This document shows, piece by piece, positions 27,383-34,479 of a DNA stretch of 64,000 nt. The position numbers and the translations under genes are program-made. The DNA comes from Agromyces sp. Leaf222. GTDB taxonomy: Bacteria; Actinomycetota; Actinomycetes; Actinomycetales; Microbacteriaceae. Every line of letters starts with the position of its first letter. The stretch's first letter is position 1. The DNA is taken from positions 1,859,651-1,923,650 of the forward strand of contig NZ_LMKQ01000001.1 in assembly GCF_001421565.1 (NCBI RefSeq), read 5' to 3'. The notes under the pieces were generated by a model that saw only the letters and a program-made list of their open reading frames with translations, searched no databases and was not told the origin of the DNA.

Positions 27383-28513
27383 TCACACGTCGATGCGGTA
27401 CCCCCGCTTCACCACCGTGGCGATCAGCCCCGGCACGGCGAGCGTCTGGCGCAGGCGGCTCAGGGCGACCTCGAGGGCATGCTCGTCGTTCGTGCCCGGC
27501 AACCCGGCGGCGAGCCGATCGCGGGCGACCACCGAGCCGCGCGCGAGCACGAGCGTGCGGAGGATCATGAGCGCGACCGGCGCAAGGGAGACCCTGCGGT
27601 CGGCGATGTCGACGACGCTTCCGCGCAGTGCGAGCGGCCCGTGCAACGTCTCGAGTCGGATCACCCGGTTCGTCTCCAGGTGCTCGCACACGAGCCTGAT
27701 GAGCGCGCCCATGCGGTACCGGTCGGGCTGGATCGGCGTGATGCCCGCCGCGATCAGCGGGAGCGCGGTGACCGGGCCCACCGCCGCGGCGACGACCGGG
27801 CCGCACATGGCGTCGACGAGGTCGTCGTAGCGCCCGAGCTCCTCCGCGGCGCCGAAGAGCGCGTGCACGGCCGGTGCACTGGTGAATGTGATGGCGTCCA
27901 GGCCTCCGGTGCACGCCGCCTCGATGAGGCGCTCGACGCGATCATCTGCCTTGTCGACCTCGACCCAGCGGTACGGGGCGACGGTGAGCACGCGGTCGTG
28001 CGCGTCGCTCAAGCGCTGGAGTTGCGACGACTCGAGGAACCCGTGCAGCTGCACGGCCACCGTGAGGTCTGCCGGATAGTGCTCGAGCACATGGTCGATG
28101 AGCGACTCGGTGGTCTCCTCGGAGCTCATGCCCACGTCGTTCAGGCCCGCGGCACGGATGCCGCCACGGGCCTTCGGCCCGCGCACGAGGATCGAGGTGT
28201 CGGCGAGCGCGTCGAGCAGGTCCTCGCCGAGGCCCGCGGCGTCGGCGACCTCGAACCAGCGGCGCACGCCGTACGCGGTGGTCGCGAGCAGCACCTCGGG
28301 CCGTGCCGCGATGATCGCCCGGGTGTCGGCGATCACCGGATCGTCGGAGAGGGCGTTCGTCATGCGCAGCGTCGGCGCGTGCACGACGGTCGCACCGCGG
28401 CGGGCGAGCGCGTCGATGAGGTCGGCCGAGCGGCGATCGCTCGTGACGCCGATGCGGAACCCGACGAGCTGGTCGACGCGGAACCCGGGAGCGAACTCGA
28501 GGAGGTCGGTCAT
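27383..28513 (-). CDS. nnaR: HemD-domain/winged-helix transcriptional regulator, NnaR-like (uroporphyrinogen-III synthase fold)
   Basis: 376 residues; ATG overlaps the cobA stop (ATGA). Residues 1 to about 265 have the two-lobed uroporphyrinogen-III synthase fold (GFRIGVTSDRRSADLIDAL ... AITFTSAPAVHALFGAA). Residues from about 285 to the end form an OmpR-type winged helix (LRGSVVDIADRRVSLAPVALMILRTL ... VVKRGYRIDV). This architecture is that of NnaR, described in Streptomyces and mycobacteria as a co-activator with GlnR of nitrate/nitrite genes. Residual synthase activity for haem or sirohaem supply cannot be excluded. Third gene of nirB-cobA-nnaR. Confidence 0.8.
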   Translation of the reverse strand: MTDLLEFAPGFRVDQLVGFRIGVTSDRRSADLIDALARRGATVVHAPTLRMTNALSDDPVIADTRAIIAARPEVLLATTAYGVRRWFEVADAAGLGEDLLDALADTSILVRGPKARGGIRAAGLNDVGMSSEETTESLIDHVLEHYPADLTVAVQLHGFLESSQLQRLSDAHDRVLTVAPYRWVEVDKADDRVERLIEAACTGGLDAITFTSAPAVHALFGAAEELGRYDDLVDAMCGPVVAAAVGPVTALPLIAAGITPIQPDRYRMGALIRLVCEHLETNRVIRLETLHGPLALRGSVVDIADRRVSLAPVALMILRTLVLARGSVVARDRLAAGLPGTNDEHALEVALSRLRQTLAVPGLIATVVKRGYRIDV

Positions 28514-29334
28514 CCGGCCACCGCCGCGAAGCCGGCCGCGCGCTCCATGAGCTCGGCGGCGCTCGCGTCGCCGTCGTGGGCGAGGCGCACGACCTCGCCG
28601 ATGACGACGACCGCCGGGGAGGACACGCGCGCGCGTCCGGCCGTCGTGACGATGTCGGCGAGTTCGCCGATGGTCGTGCGCTGCTCCGACGAGAACCCGC
28701 GTTCGACGATGGCCACCGGCATCCGCCCGACCATGCCGGCCCGGGCGAGGCCCGCGGTGAGCGAGGGCAGGGTGTTCACGCCCATGAGCACCACGATGGT
28801 GCCGCCGAGGCCCGCGAGGTGCTCCAATTCGGATGCCGTGAGCGGCTGGTGCCCCGACACGACCGTGAACAGGTGGCTGACGCCGCGATGCGTGAGGGGG
28901 ATGCCGGCGGCCCCTGGCACCGAGATCGCACTCGTGACGCCGGGAATCACCTCGACCGGCACGCCGGCGGCGTGGCAGGCGAGCACCTCTTCGCCACCGC
29001 GGCCGAGCACGTACGGGTCGCCGCCCTTGAGCCGCACGACCCTGGATCCGGCGAGGGCGTGCTCGACGAGCAGCGCCTCGATCGCGGACTGGGAGATCGC
29101 GTGGTGGCCCGGTCGCTTGCCCACGTCGATGAGCAGCGCACCGGGGGCGAGCTCGTCGAGGCGGTCGTGCGGGGCGAGCCGGTCGTAGAGCACGACGTCG
29201 GCGTGGCGAAGAGCCCGCACCGCGGCGAGCGTGAGGAGGTCCTCGCGGCCGGGGCCTCCGCCGACGAGCGTCACGCTGCCGGTCGCACGGCCGTCGCCGG
29301 TCGCACGGCCGTCGCCGGTCAGGTCGGCGCTCAC
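28510..29334 (-). CDS. cobA: Uroporphyrinogen-III C-methyltransferase (SUMT)
   Basis: 274 residues; GTG overlaps the nirB stop (GTGA). Tetrapyrrole methylase fold: VTLVGGGPGREDLLTLAAVRAL, VVLYDRLAPHDRL, VRLKGGDPYVLGRGGEE and PGVTSAISVPGAAGIPLTHRG, all SUMT signatures. It turns uroporphyrinogen III into precorrin-2, the first step to sirohaem needed by NirB. It has no fused precorrin-2 dehydrogenase domain. The first 20 codons contain an in-frame tandem repeat (TGDGRA twice), so a start a few codons later is possible. Confidence 0.93.
   Translation of the reverse strand: MSADLTGDGRATGDGRATGSVTLVGGGPGREDLLTLAAVRALRHADVVLYDRLAPHDRLDELAPGALLIDVGKRPGHHAISQSAIEALLVEHALAGSRVVRLKGGDPYVLGRGGEEVLACHAAGVPVEVIPGVTSAISVPGAAGIPLTHRGVSHLFTVVSGHQPLTASELEHLAGLGGTIVVLMGVNTLPSLTAGLARAGMVGRMPVAIVERGFSSEQRTTIGELADIVTTAGRARVSSPAVVVIGEVVRLAHDGDASAAELMERAAGFAAVAG
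29281..29316. repeat. Two tandem 18-bp repeats at the 5' end of cobA
   Basis: GGTCGCACGGCCGTCGCC occurs twice head-to-tail and a third copy begins (GGTC). In the cobA frame it encodes TGDGRA repeats upstream of the conserved SUMT fold. Copy-number slippage would stay in frame. Confidence 0.9.
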
Positions 29335-31940
29335 GCGTCCACCCCGCGAACCGGGATCGTCATGCCGGCCACCAGCACGGCCTCGCCGCGCTCGCGCTCC
29401 TCGGCGGTCGCGGGTCGCATCTGGCCGCGACCGTCAGGCACCTGGGCGACCGACGGATCCGGCACGTGCGGCGCGTTCACGAAGGACCGGAACCGGCGCA
29501 GGCGCTCGGGGTCGGCCAGCGTCGCCGCCCACTCGTCCTCGTAGCCGTCGACGTGTCGGTCGACGGCCCGCTCGAGCTCGTCTGCGAGGCCGAGCGAGTC
29601 GTGCACGACGACGTCGCGCACGTGGTCGAGTCCGCCCTCGATGTCCTCGATCCAGCGTGCGGTGCGCTGCAGCCGGTCGGCCGTGCGCACGTAGTACATG
29701 ATGTAGCGGTCGATGTACTTCAGCAGGGTCTCGTCGTCGAGGTCGCTCGCGAGCAGTTGCGCGTGGGCCGGCTGGAATCCGCCGTTACCGCCGACGTACA
29801 TGTTCCACCCCTGGTCGGTGGCGATCACGCCGACGTCCTTGCCCCTGGCCTCCGCGCATTCACGGGCGCAGCCCGAGACACCGAACTTGAGCTTGTGCGG
29901 CGAGCGGAGGCCGCGGTAGCGCAGCTCGAGCTGCACGGCCATCGCGACCGAGTCCTGCACGCCGTAGCGGCACCAGGTCGAGCCGACGCAGCTCTTCACG
30001 TTGCGGAGCGCCTTGCCGTATGCCTGGCCCGACTCGAAGCCGGCGTCCACGAGCCGCTTCCAGATGTCGGGCAGTTGGTCGAGCCGTGCACCGAAGAGGT
30101 CGATGCGCTGGCCGCCCGTGATCTTCGTGTAGAGGCCGTAGTCGGTCGCGACCTGGGCGATGACGAGGAGCTTCTCGGGCGTGATCTCGCCGGCGGGGAT
30201 GCGCGGCACGACCGAGTACGTGCCGTCCTTCTGCATGTTCGCCATGGCACGGTCGTTCGTGTCCTGCAGGCCGCCGCGGCCGCCGTCGAGGATGTAGGAG
30301 CCGTGCTGGGTGGCGAGGATCGACCCGACGACCGGCTTGCAGACGTCGCAGCCGCGGCCGGTTCCGAGGCGCGCGATGATCTCGTCGAACGAGGTGAGCT
30401 CGAGCACCCGGATCGACTCGAAGAGCTCCTGCCGCGAGAGCTCGAAGTGCTCGCAGAGGGCCCGCGAGGGCGTGATGCCCGATTTCGTGAGCTCGGCCTC
30501 GAGCAGCTTCTTCACGAGCGGCACGCACGAGCCGCACTGCGTGCCGGCGCGGGTGCAGGCCTTCAGCTCGCCGAGGTCGGTGCACCCCTCGGCGTGCTCG
30601 GTTCCGTTCACGGCATCGCGGATGGTGCCGGCCGCGACGTTGTTGCAGGCGCACACGAGCGCCGAGGCGGGCAACTCGTCGCCGGCCGGCGCCTCCATGC
30701 CCGAGGCCGACAGGTACGCAGCGGGCTCGGACGAGAGCTGCATGCCGAGCATCGGCCTGAGCGAGGCGTACGGCGACGCGTCGCCGACGAAGATGCCGCC
30801 GAGCAGCGTCTTCGCATCGTCGGTCATGACGAGCTTCTGGTAGAGCCCGCGTGCCGGATCGGCGTAGACGATCTCGAGCGCCTGCTCCGTGCGGGCGAGC
30901 GCGTCGCCGAAGCTCGCGACGTCGACGCCCGAGAGCTTCAGCTTGGTCGCGTCGTCGATGGTCGTGAACTCGGCGGCCCCGCCGAGCAGGCGGTCGGCGA
31001 CGACCTCGGCCATGGCGTTCGCGGGGGCGACGAGGCCGGTGCATCGGCCCTCGAAGCTCGCGACCTCGCCGATCGCCCAGATACCGGGCGCGGATGTCGC
31101 GCACGCCCCGTCGATCGCCACCCCGCCGCGGGGTCCGAGCTCGAGCCCGAGATCGCGGGCGAGTTCGTCGCGCGGGCTGATGCCGATCGCGAAGATGACG
31201 AGGTCGGCCTCGATCACGCGCTCGTTCGTGAGCTCGACCGCCGTGACGGCGCCGTCGTCGACGCGAACCGCGGAGGGCCTGGCCCCGAGGTGCAGGCCGA
31301 TGCCCTGCGCCGAGATGATGCGGCCGAGCGCCCGGCCGGCGCCCTCGTCGAGCTGCGCCGACATGAGCCATCCGCCCGAGTGCACGACGGCGACGTGCGC
31401 GCCGAGCTTCGCGAGCCCCCCTGCGGCCTCGAGGCCGAGCAGGCCGCCGCCCGCGACGACGACGCGCGCCGGGCGTCCGTGCCGCTCGGCGAGCTGCGCG
31501 GCCTCGGCGACGAGGTTGTCGACGTCCTCGATCGTGCGGTACACGCGGGCGTTCTCGGCACCGGGAATGGCGGGCACCGGCGCGCTCGAACCGGTCGCGA
31601 GCACGAGCTCGTCCCAATGCAGCACCGTGCCCGTCGAGGTCGTCGCGGTCCGCAGCCCGGCGTCGATCGAGTCGACCAGCTCGCCCGTGATCAGCCGCAC
31701 CTGCGACGGATCCCACATCGCGGTCGGCTGCAGCGTCAGGTCGGCGGAGCCGTCGGCGAGGCGCGTGCTGAGCGCCACGCGGTCGTAGGGGAGGTGGGGC
31801 TCGTCGCCGATCACGGTGACGCGGAGCGTGCGCTCCTCGTCGCGCATGTGCAGGCTGTCGGCGAGTCGATGGGCGGCGGGTCCGCCGCCGACGATGACGA
31901 CGTCGCGCGTGCGGATGCCGGCCGGGCTGTTCTCGGTCAT
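29331..31940 (-). CDS. nirB: Nitrite reductase (NADH) large subunit
   Basis: 869 residues from ATG at 31940. Order of domains: FAD-binding Rossmann (DVVIVGGGPAAHRLADSLH), NAD-binding (RVVVAGGGLLGLEAAGGLAKLG, about residue 160), BFD-like [2Fe-2S] domain (VCACNNVAAG ... TQCGSCVPLVKKLL, about residues 430-480), then the ferredoxin-like and sirohaem/[4Fe-4S] nitrite reductase domains with Cys ligands in SCVGSTWC and SGCAREC (about residues 640-690). It reduces nitrite to ammonium with NADH. First gene of nirB-cobA-nnaR; the partner nirD is transcribed divergently from the same regulatory region, not downstream as in enterobacteria. Confidence 0.96.
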   Translation of the reverse strand: MTENSPAGIRTRDVVIVGGGPAAHRLADSLHMRDEERTLRVTVIGDEPHLPYDRVALSTRLADGSADLTLQPTAMWDPSQVRLITGELVDSIDAGLRTATTSTGTVLHWDELVLATGSSAPVPAIPGAENARVYRTIEDVDNLVAEAAQLAERHGRPARVVVAGGGLLGLEAAGGLAKLGAHVAVVHSGGWLMSAQLDEGAGRALGRIISAQGIGLHLGARPSAVRVDDGAVTAVELTNERVIEADLVIFAIGISPRDELARDLGLELGPRGGVAIDGACATSAPGIWAIGEVASFEGRCTGLVAPANAMAEVVADRLLGGAAEFTTIDDATKLKLSGVDVASFGDALARTEQALEIVYADPARGLYQKLVMTDDAKTLLGGIFVGDASPYASLRPMLGMQLSSEPAAYLSASGMEAPAGDELPASALVCACNNVAAGTIRDAVNGTEHAEGCTDLGELKACTRAGTQCGSCVPLVKKLLEAELTKSGITPSRALCEHFELSRQELFESIRVLELTSFDEIIARLGTGRGCDVCKPVVGSILATQHGSYILDGGRGGLQDTNDRAMANMQKDGTYSVVPRIPAGEITPEKLLVIAQVATDYGLYTKITGGQRIDLFGARLDQLPDIWKRLVDAGFESGQAYGKALRNVKSCVGSTWCRYGVQDSVAMAVQLELRYRGLRSPHKLKFGVSGCARECAEARGKDVGVIATDQGWNMYVGGNGGFQPAHAQLLASDLDDETLLKYIDRYIMYYVRTADRLQRTARWIEDIEGGLDHVRDVVVHDSLGLADELERAVDRHVDGYEDEWAATLADPERLRRFRSFVNAPHVPDPSVAQVPDGRGQMRPATAEERERGEAVLVAGMTIPVRGVDA

Positions 31941-31966
31941 GGTGCCTCCGTGGCTCGAATGCTGCC

Positions 31967-32009
31967 AACGTACGACCGAGCGGTTTCGGCCCTGTTACGT
32001 GGGCGTAAC
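31967..32009 (-). promoter_or_regulatory. GlnR-like box and promoter of nirB-cobA-nnaR
   Basis: Minus strand: GTTAC (32009-32005), GCCCAC, GTAAC (31998-31994), AGGGCC, GAAAC (31987-31983), 10 bp, TACGTT (31972-31967). Two GTnAC half-sites and one GAAAC on a perfect 11-bp period make this the best GlnR-consensus site in the window. The -10-like hexamer ends 26 bp before the nirB ATG. Confidence 0.75.
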
Positions 32010-32025
32010 CGCTCCCGCAACCGCG

Positions 32026-32054
32026 CCTCACCTTCGGGGCGCCACGGTGTGAGG
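32026..32054. promoter_or_regulatory. Shared dyad CCTCACC-N13-GGTGTGAGG between nirB and nirD
   Basis: It lies 16 bp from the nirB GlnR-like box and directly abuts the nirD box (TTCAC starts 11 bp after GTGAG). Same sequence, same N13 gap and same 16-bp offset as the dyad at narK. Candidate co-activator site serving both divergent genes (inference). Confidence 0.62.
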
Positions 32055-32059
32055 CGGGT

Positions 32060-32113
32060 TTCACGTCGGGGAAACACCCGCAGCCGCGCACGGAAACACC
32101 GGCCCCGTACGTT
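32060..32113 (+). promoter_or_regulatory. GlnR-like box array and promoter of nirD
   Basis: TTCAC 32060, GAAAC 32071 and GAAAC 32093 on an 11/22-bp grid, then 10 bp and TACGTT at 32108-32113. The arrangement matches the chelatase promoter at 21123-21176 position for position. GTGAG of the adjacent dyad (32049) is in phase with the grid. Confidence 0.67.
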
Positions 32114-32141
32114 CGGAGGCACCGAACGGGAGGAGCGAGAC

Positions 32142-32501
32142 ATGACGATCACGATCGAGGCGACCACGACCTGGGTTCGGGTCTGCGAGGTCCGGGAACT
32201 CGAGCCCGGGTGGGGCGAGGTGGCCCTGCTCGGAACCGACCAGGTCGCGCTCGTGCGCCTCGGCGACGACGAGGTCTACGCGGTCGACCACCGGGACCCG
32301 CACACCGGCGCACCCGTCATGGCCCGCGGCATCACGGGTTCACGTGGCGACCGGCTCACGATCGCCTCGCCACTGCACAAGGAGGTCTACGACCTCGTCA
32401 CGGGCGAGTGCCTCACGAACGGGGAGCTCTCGCTCCGCGTCTTCGGGGCGCGCGTCCTCGACGGCATGGTCGAGGTCGAGGTGCTCAGCCCCGCTTCGTG
32501 A
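32142..32501 (+). CDS. nirD: Nitrite reductase (NADH) small subunit
   Basis: 119 residues from ATG with GGGAGGAG 5-8 bp upstream. Rieske-fold protein (WVRVCEVRELEPGWGEVALLG ... YAVDHRDPHTGAPVMARGI ... SPLHKEVYDLVTGECL) without the Cys/His iron-sulfur ligands, which is normal for NirD. It pairs with NirB. It is transcribed away from nirB, and its last 17 bp overlap the 3' end of the convergent map gene. Confidence 0.94.
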   Translation: MTITIEATTTWVRVCEVRELEPGWGEVALLGTDQVALVRLGDDEVYAVDHRDPHTGAPVMARGITGSRGDRLTIASPLHKEVYDLVTGECLTNGELSLRVFGARVLDGMVEVEVLSPAS

Positions 32502-33252
32502 GCACGATGGGGTCGCCGTCGGTGATGGCGATCGTGTGCTCGGAGTGCGCGCCGCGCGAGCCGTCGGCGCTGCGGAGGGTCCAGCCGTCGGGATCGGTGA
32601 AGATGCGATCGGTCGTCGCGAGGAACCACGGCTCGATCGCGATGACGAGTCCCGGCTTGAGCGGCAGCCCTCGGCCGGGGCGGCCGTTGTTCGGGATGTG
32701 CGGGTCGCCGTGCATGGTGCGGCCGACGCCGTGGCCGCCGAAGTCGGTGTTGATCGTGTAGCCCTCGGCCTTCGCGACATCCGCGATGGCCCGGGAGATG
32801 TCGCCGATGCGGTTGCCCGTGCGCGCCGCGGCGATGCCGGCGTCGAGCGCGCGCTGCGTCGTGTCGATCAGGCGGAGGTCGCCCTCGCGCGGGGTGCCGA
32901 CGACGATCGAGCGCGCCGAGTCGCAGACCCAGCCGTTCACCGAAGCGGCGAAGTCGAGGCTCAGCAGGTCGCCGTCGCGCAGCGTGTAGTCGTGGGGGAG
33001 TCCGTGCAGCACCGCGTCGTTGACCGAGGTGCAGATGACCTTGCCGAACGGGCTCGCGCCGAACGAGGGGTGGTAGTCGATGTAGCAGCTCTCGGCGCCC
33101 GCCTTGCGGATCATCTCGTGCGCGAGGGCGTCGAGCTCGAGCAGGTTCACGCCGACGGCCGCAGCCTGCGACGTGGCCTCGATGACGCTCGCGACGAAGC
33201 GCCCGGCGGCGCGCATCTCGTCGATCTCGGCGGTGGTCCTCAGTTCGATCAC
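32485..33252 (-). CDS. map: Methionine aminopeptidase type I
   Basis: 255 residues. The five metal ligands are visible: Asp in LLSLDFAASV, Asp in VCDSARS, His in FGGHGVGRTMH, Glu in VIAIEPWF and Glu in GAHSEHTI. It removes the initiator Met from nascent proteins. It is divergent from the small membrane protein gene at 33340 and convergent with nirD. In many bacteria map sits near secY or rpsB; here it lies at the edge of the nitrate block. Confidence 0.96.
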   Translation of the reverse strand: MIELRTTAEIDEMRAAGRFVASVIEATSQAAAVGVNLLELDALAHEMIRKAGAESCYIDYHPSFGASPFGKVICTSVNDAVLHGLPHDYTLRDGDLLSLDFAASVNGWVCDSARSIVVGTPREGDLRLIDTTQRALDAGIAAARTGNRIGDISRAIADVAKAEGYTINTDFGGHGVGRTMHGDPHIPNNGRPGRGLPLKPGLVIAIEPWFLATTDRIFTDPDGWTLRSADGSRGAHSEHTIAITDGDPIVLTKRG

Positions 33253-33327
33253 GGTTGTTCCTCTCCTCGTCCATTCTGGCGGCTCCGCCCTGAGTGAACA
33301 CCCGGCATCCGCGCACGAGGGCCGCGT

Positions 33328-33333
33328 TATCCT
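33328..33333 (+). promoter_or_regulatory. -10 box (TATCCT) for the small membrane protein gene
   Basis: TATCCT ends 6 bp before the ATG at 33340, the spacing of a leaderless start. It argues against the in-frame GTG at 33334, which would lie upstream of the expected transcription start. Confidence 0.45.
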
Positions 33334-33339
33334 GTGACC

Positions 33340-33852
33340 ATGCTCTTCCGGCGCATCTTCTTCCGATGGATCCAGGCCGCAACGATCGTGCTTCCGGTCT
33401 GGCTCGTGGTCGGCTGGGCCGTGTTCGGCGGCGGCGGATGGGGCACGCTGGGCCTGGTCATCACCGTACCGGTGACCTTCCTCTCACTTGCGGTCATCGC
33501 GCTGCTCACGTCGATGCGTCCGACCGTGCGCGAGACCCGAGCGGTCTCGTGGATGGACGTCGGCATCCTCGGCGCGTGGCACGCGGCGATCATCGGGTTC
33601 GGCTTCTCGGGGCCGTCGATGGCCTCGTTCGCGGTGCTCGCGATCGCCCTCGCGCTCGTGGCCTTCTGGTACGCGATCGTGCAACTCGTGCGCGATGGCG
33701 CCAAGCGCATGCAGGAGCAGATGGCCGAGTACGAGCGGGCCGCGCAGGCCGGTGCGGTTCCCCGAACGGATGCCGGTGGTAGGCCCTCCATGCAGCAGCC
33801 CCTCGACCTCGGCGAGGTCATCGTCGTCGAAGAGCGTCGCGAACGCGACTGA
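33340..33852 (+). CDS. Small hypothetical membrane protein
   Basis: 170 residues from ATG at 33340. Four hydrophobic segments: roughly residues 12-30, 38-58, 73-93 and 95-118 (TIVLPVWLVVGWAVFG, LGLVITVPVTFLSLAVIALL, ILGAWHAAIIGFGF, SFAVLAIALALVAFWYAIVQLV). A charged C-terminal tail of about 50 residues ends LGEVIVVEERRERD. Resembles conserved Microbacteriaceae membrane proteins without a named function. It lies upstream of rplS with a 236-bp gap. Confidence 0.75.
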   Translation: MLFRRIFFRWIQAATIVLPVWLVVGWAVFGGGGWGTLGLVITVPVTFLSLAVIALLTSMRPTVRETRAVSWMDVGILGAWHAAIIGFGFSGPSMASFAVLAIALALVAFWYAIVQLVRDGAKRMQEQMAEYERAAQAGAVPRTDAGGRPSMQQPLDLGEVIVVEERRERD

Positions 33853-33949
33853 TCGCGGTCTCCCGGCCGTGATCGGCGGCGCGGCGACCGTCCGCAGCAC
33901 GCGCCGGCGCGGCATCCGACCCTCGCTTTGGCGCAGCGCGCCTGAACAT

Positions 33950-33970
33950 GGCACAATAGAGGATTGTGCC
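33950..33970. promoter_or_regulatory. Inverted repeat GGCACAAT-N5-ATTGTGCC at the rplS promoter
   Basis: Perfect 8-bp arms with a 5-bp centre (AGAGG). The left arm contains CACAAT, a possible -10 preceded by TTGGCG (33928-33933) at 18 bp. The element could thus be an operator over the rplS promoter. If transcription starts further upstream, it would form an RNA hairpin. Confidence 0.55.
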
Positions 33971-34088
33971 GCCGCGGGACTCTGCCTCCGGGGAGCATGC
34001 ACAGCGCGAGTGATCGCGCGGGCGGCACCAGATTCTTCCATTCATTGATCCGCGTTCGACCGGTTGCGGGCGCAGAGAGCGAACCATT
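33964..34088 (+). ncRNA. Candidate structured 5' leader of rplS (L19)
   Basis: About 125 nt precede the L19 start. GTGCCGCC (33966-33973) pairs perfectly with GGCGGCAC (34021-34028), closing a domain that contains a second hairpin GCGCGA-GTGA-TCGCGC. The first strand overlaps the right arm of the inverted repeat at 33950-33970, so the two pairings exclude each other. This suggests an autoregulatory ribosomal-protein leader, but there is no comparative evidence. Confidence 0.35.
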
Positions 34089-34436
34089 ATGCACATCCTC
34101 GACCACGTCGACGCTGCGAGCCTGCGGTCGGACGTCCCCGACTTCCGCGCGGGCGACACCGTCAAGGTGCACGTCAACATCATCGAAGGTACGCGCTCGC
34201 GTATCCAGGTCTTCCAGGGCGTCGTCATCGGCCGTTCGGGCGAAGGCGTCCGCGAGACCTTCACGGTCCGCAAGGTCAGCTTCCAGGTCGGCGTCGAGCG
34301 CAAGTTCCCGGTGCACTCCCCGGTCATCGACCACATCGAGGTCGTCACCCGCGGTGACGTCCGTCGCGCGAAGCTTTACTACCTGCGTAAGCTCCGCGGC
34401 AAGAAGGCGAAGATCAAGGAGAAGCGCGACGCCTGA
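34089..34436 (+). CDS. rplS: 50S ribosomal protein L19
   Basis: 115 residues: [32 protein letters not shown] and [37 protein letters not shown] are the L19 core. L19 sits at the 30S-50S interface. Normally next to trmD; here it has its own promoter region after a 13-kb separation. Followed by a strong hairpin and lepB. Confidence 0.98.
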   Translation: MHILDHVDAASLRSDVPDFRAGDTVKVHVNIIEGTRSRIQVFQGVVIGRSGEGVRETFTVRKVSFQVGVERKFPVHSPVIDHIEVVTRGDVRRAKLYYLRKLRGKKAKIKEKRDA

Positions 34437-34479
34437 TCCGGCTTCGCGGCCCGCGCGTCGCACGGGCCACGGCCTTCGA

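Noticed and set aside
29281..29316. The tandem 18-bp repeat as a CRISPR-like array
   Set aside because: No spacers, only two copies, and it is in frame at the start of cobA.
21112..32501. The nitrate block as a recently acquired genomic island
   Set aside because: Base composition and codon use match the flanks, no tRNA, integrase, transposase or attachment repeats are present; an ancient rearrangement is equally possible.
33334..33339. GTG at 33334 as start of the small membrane protein
   Set aside because: It directly follows the TATCCT hexamer and would be upstream of the predicted transcript start; ATG 33340 is preferred.
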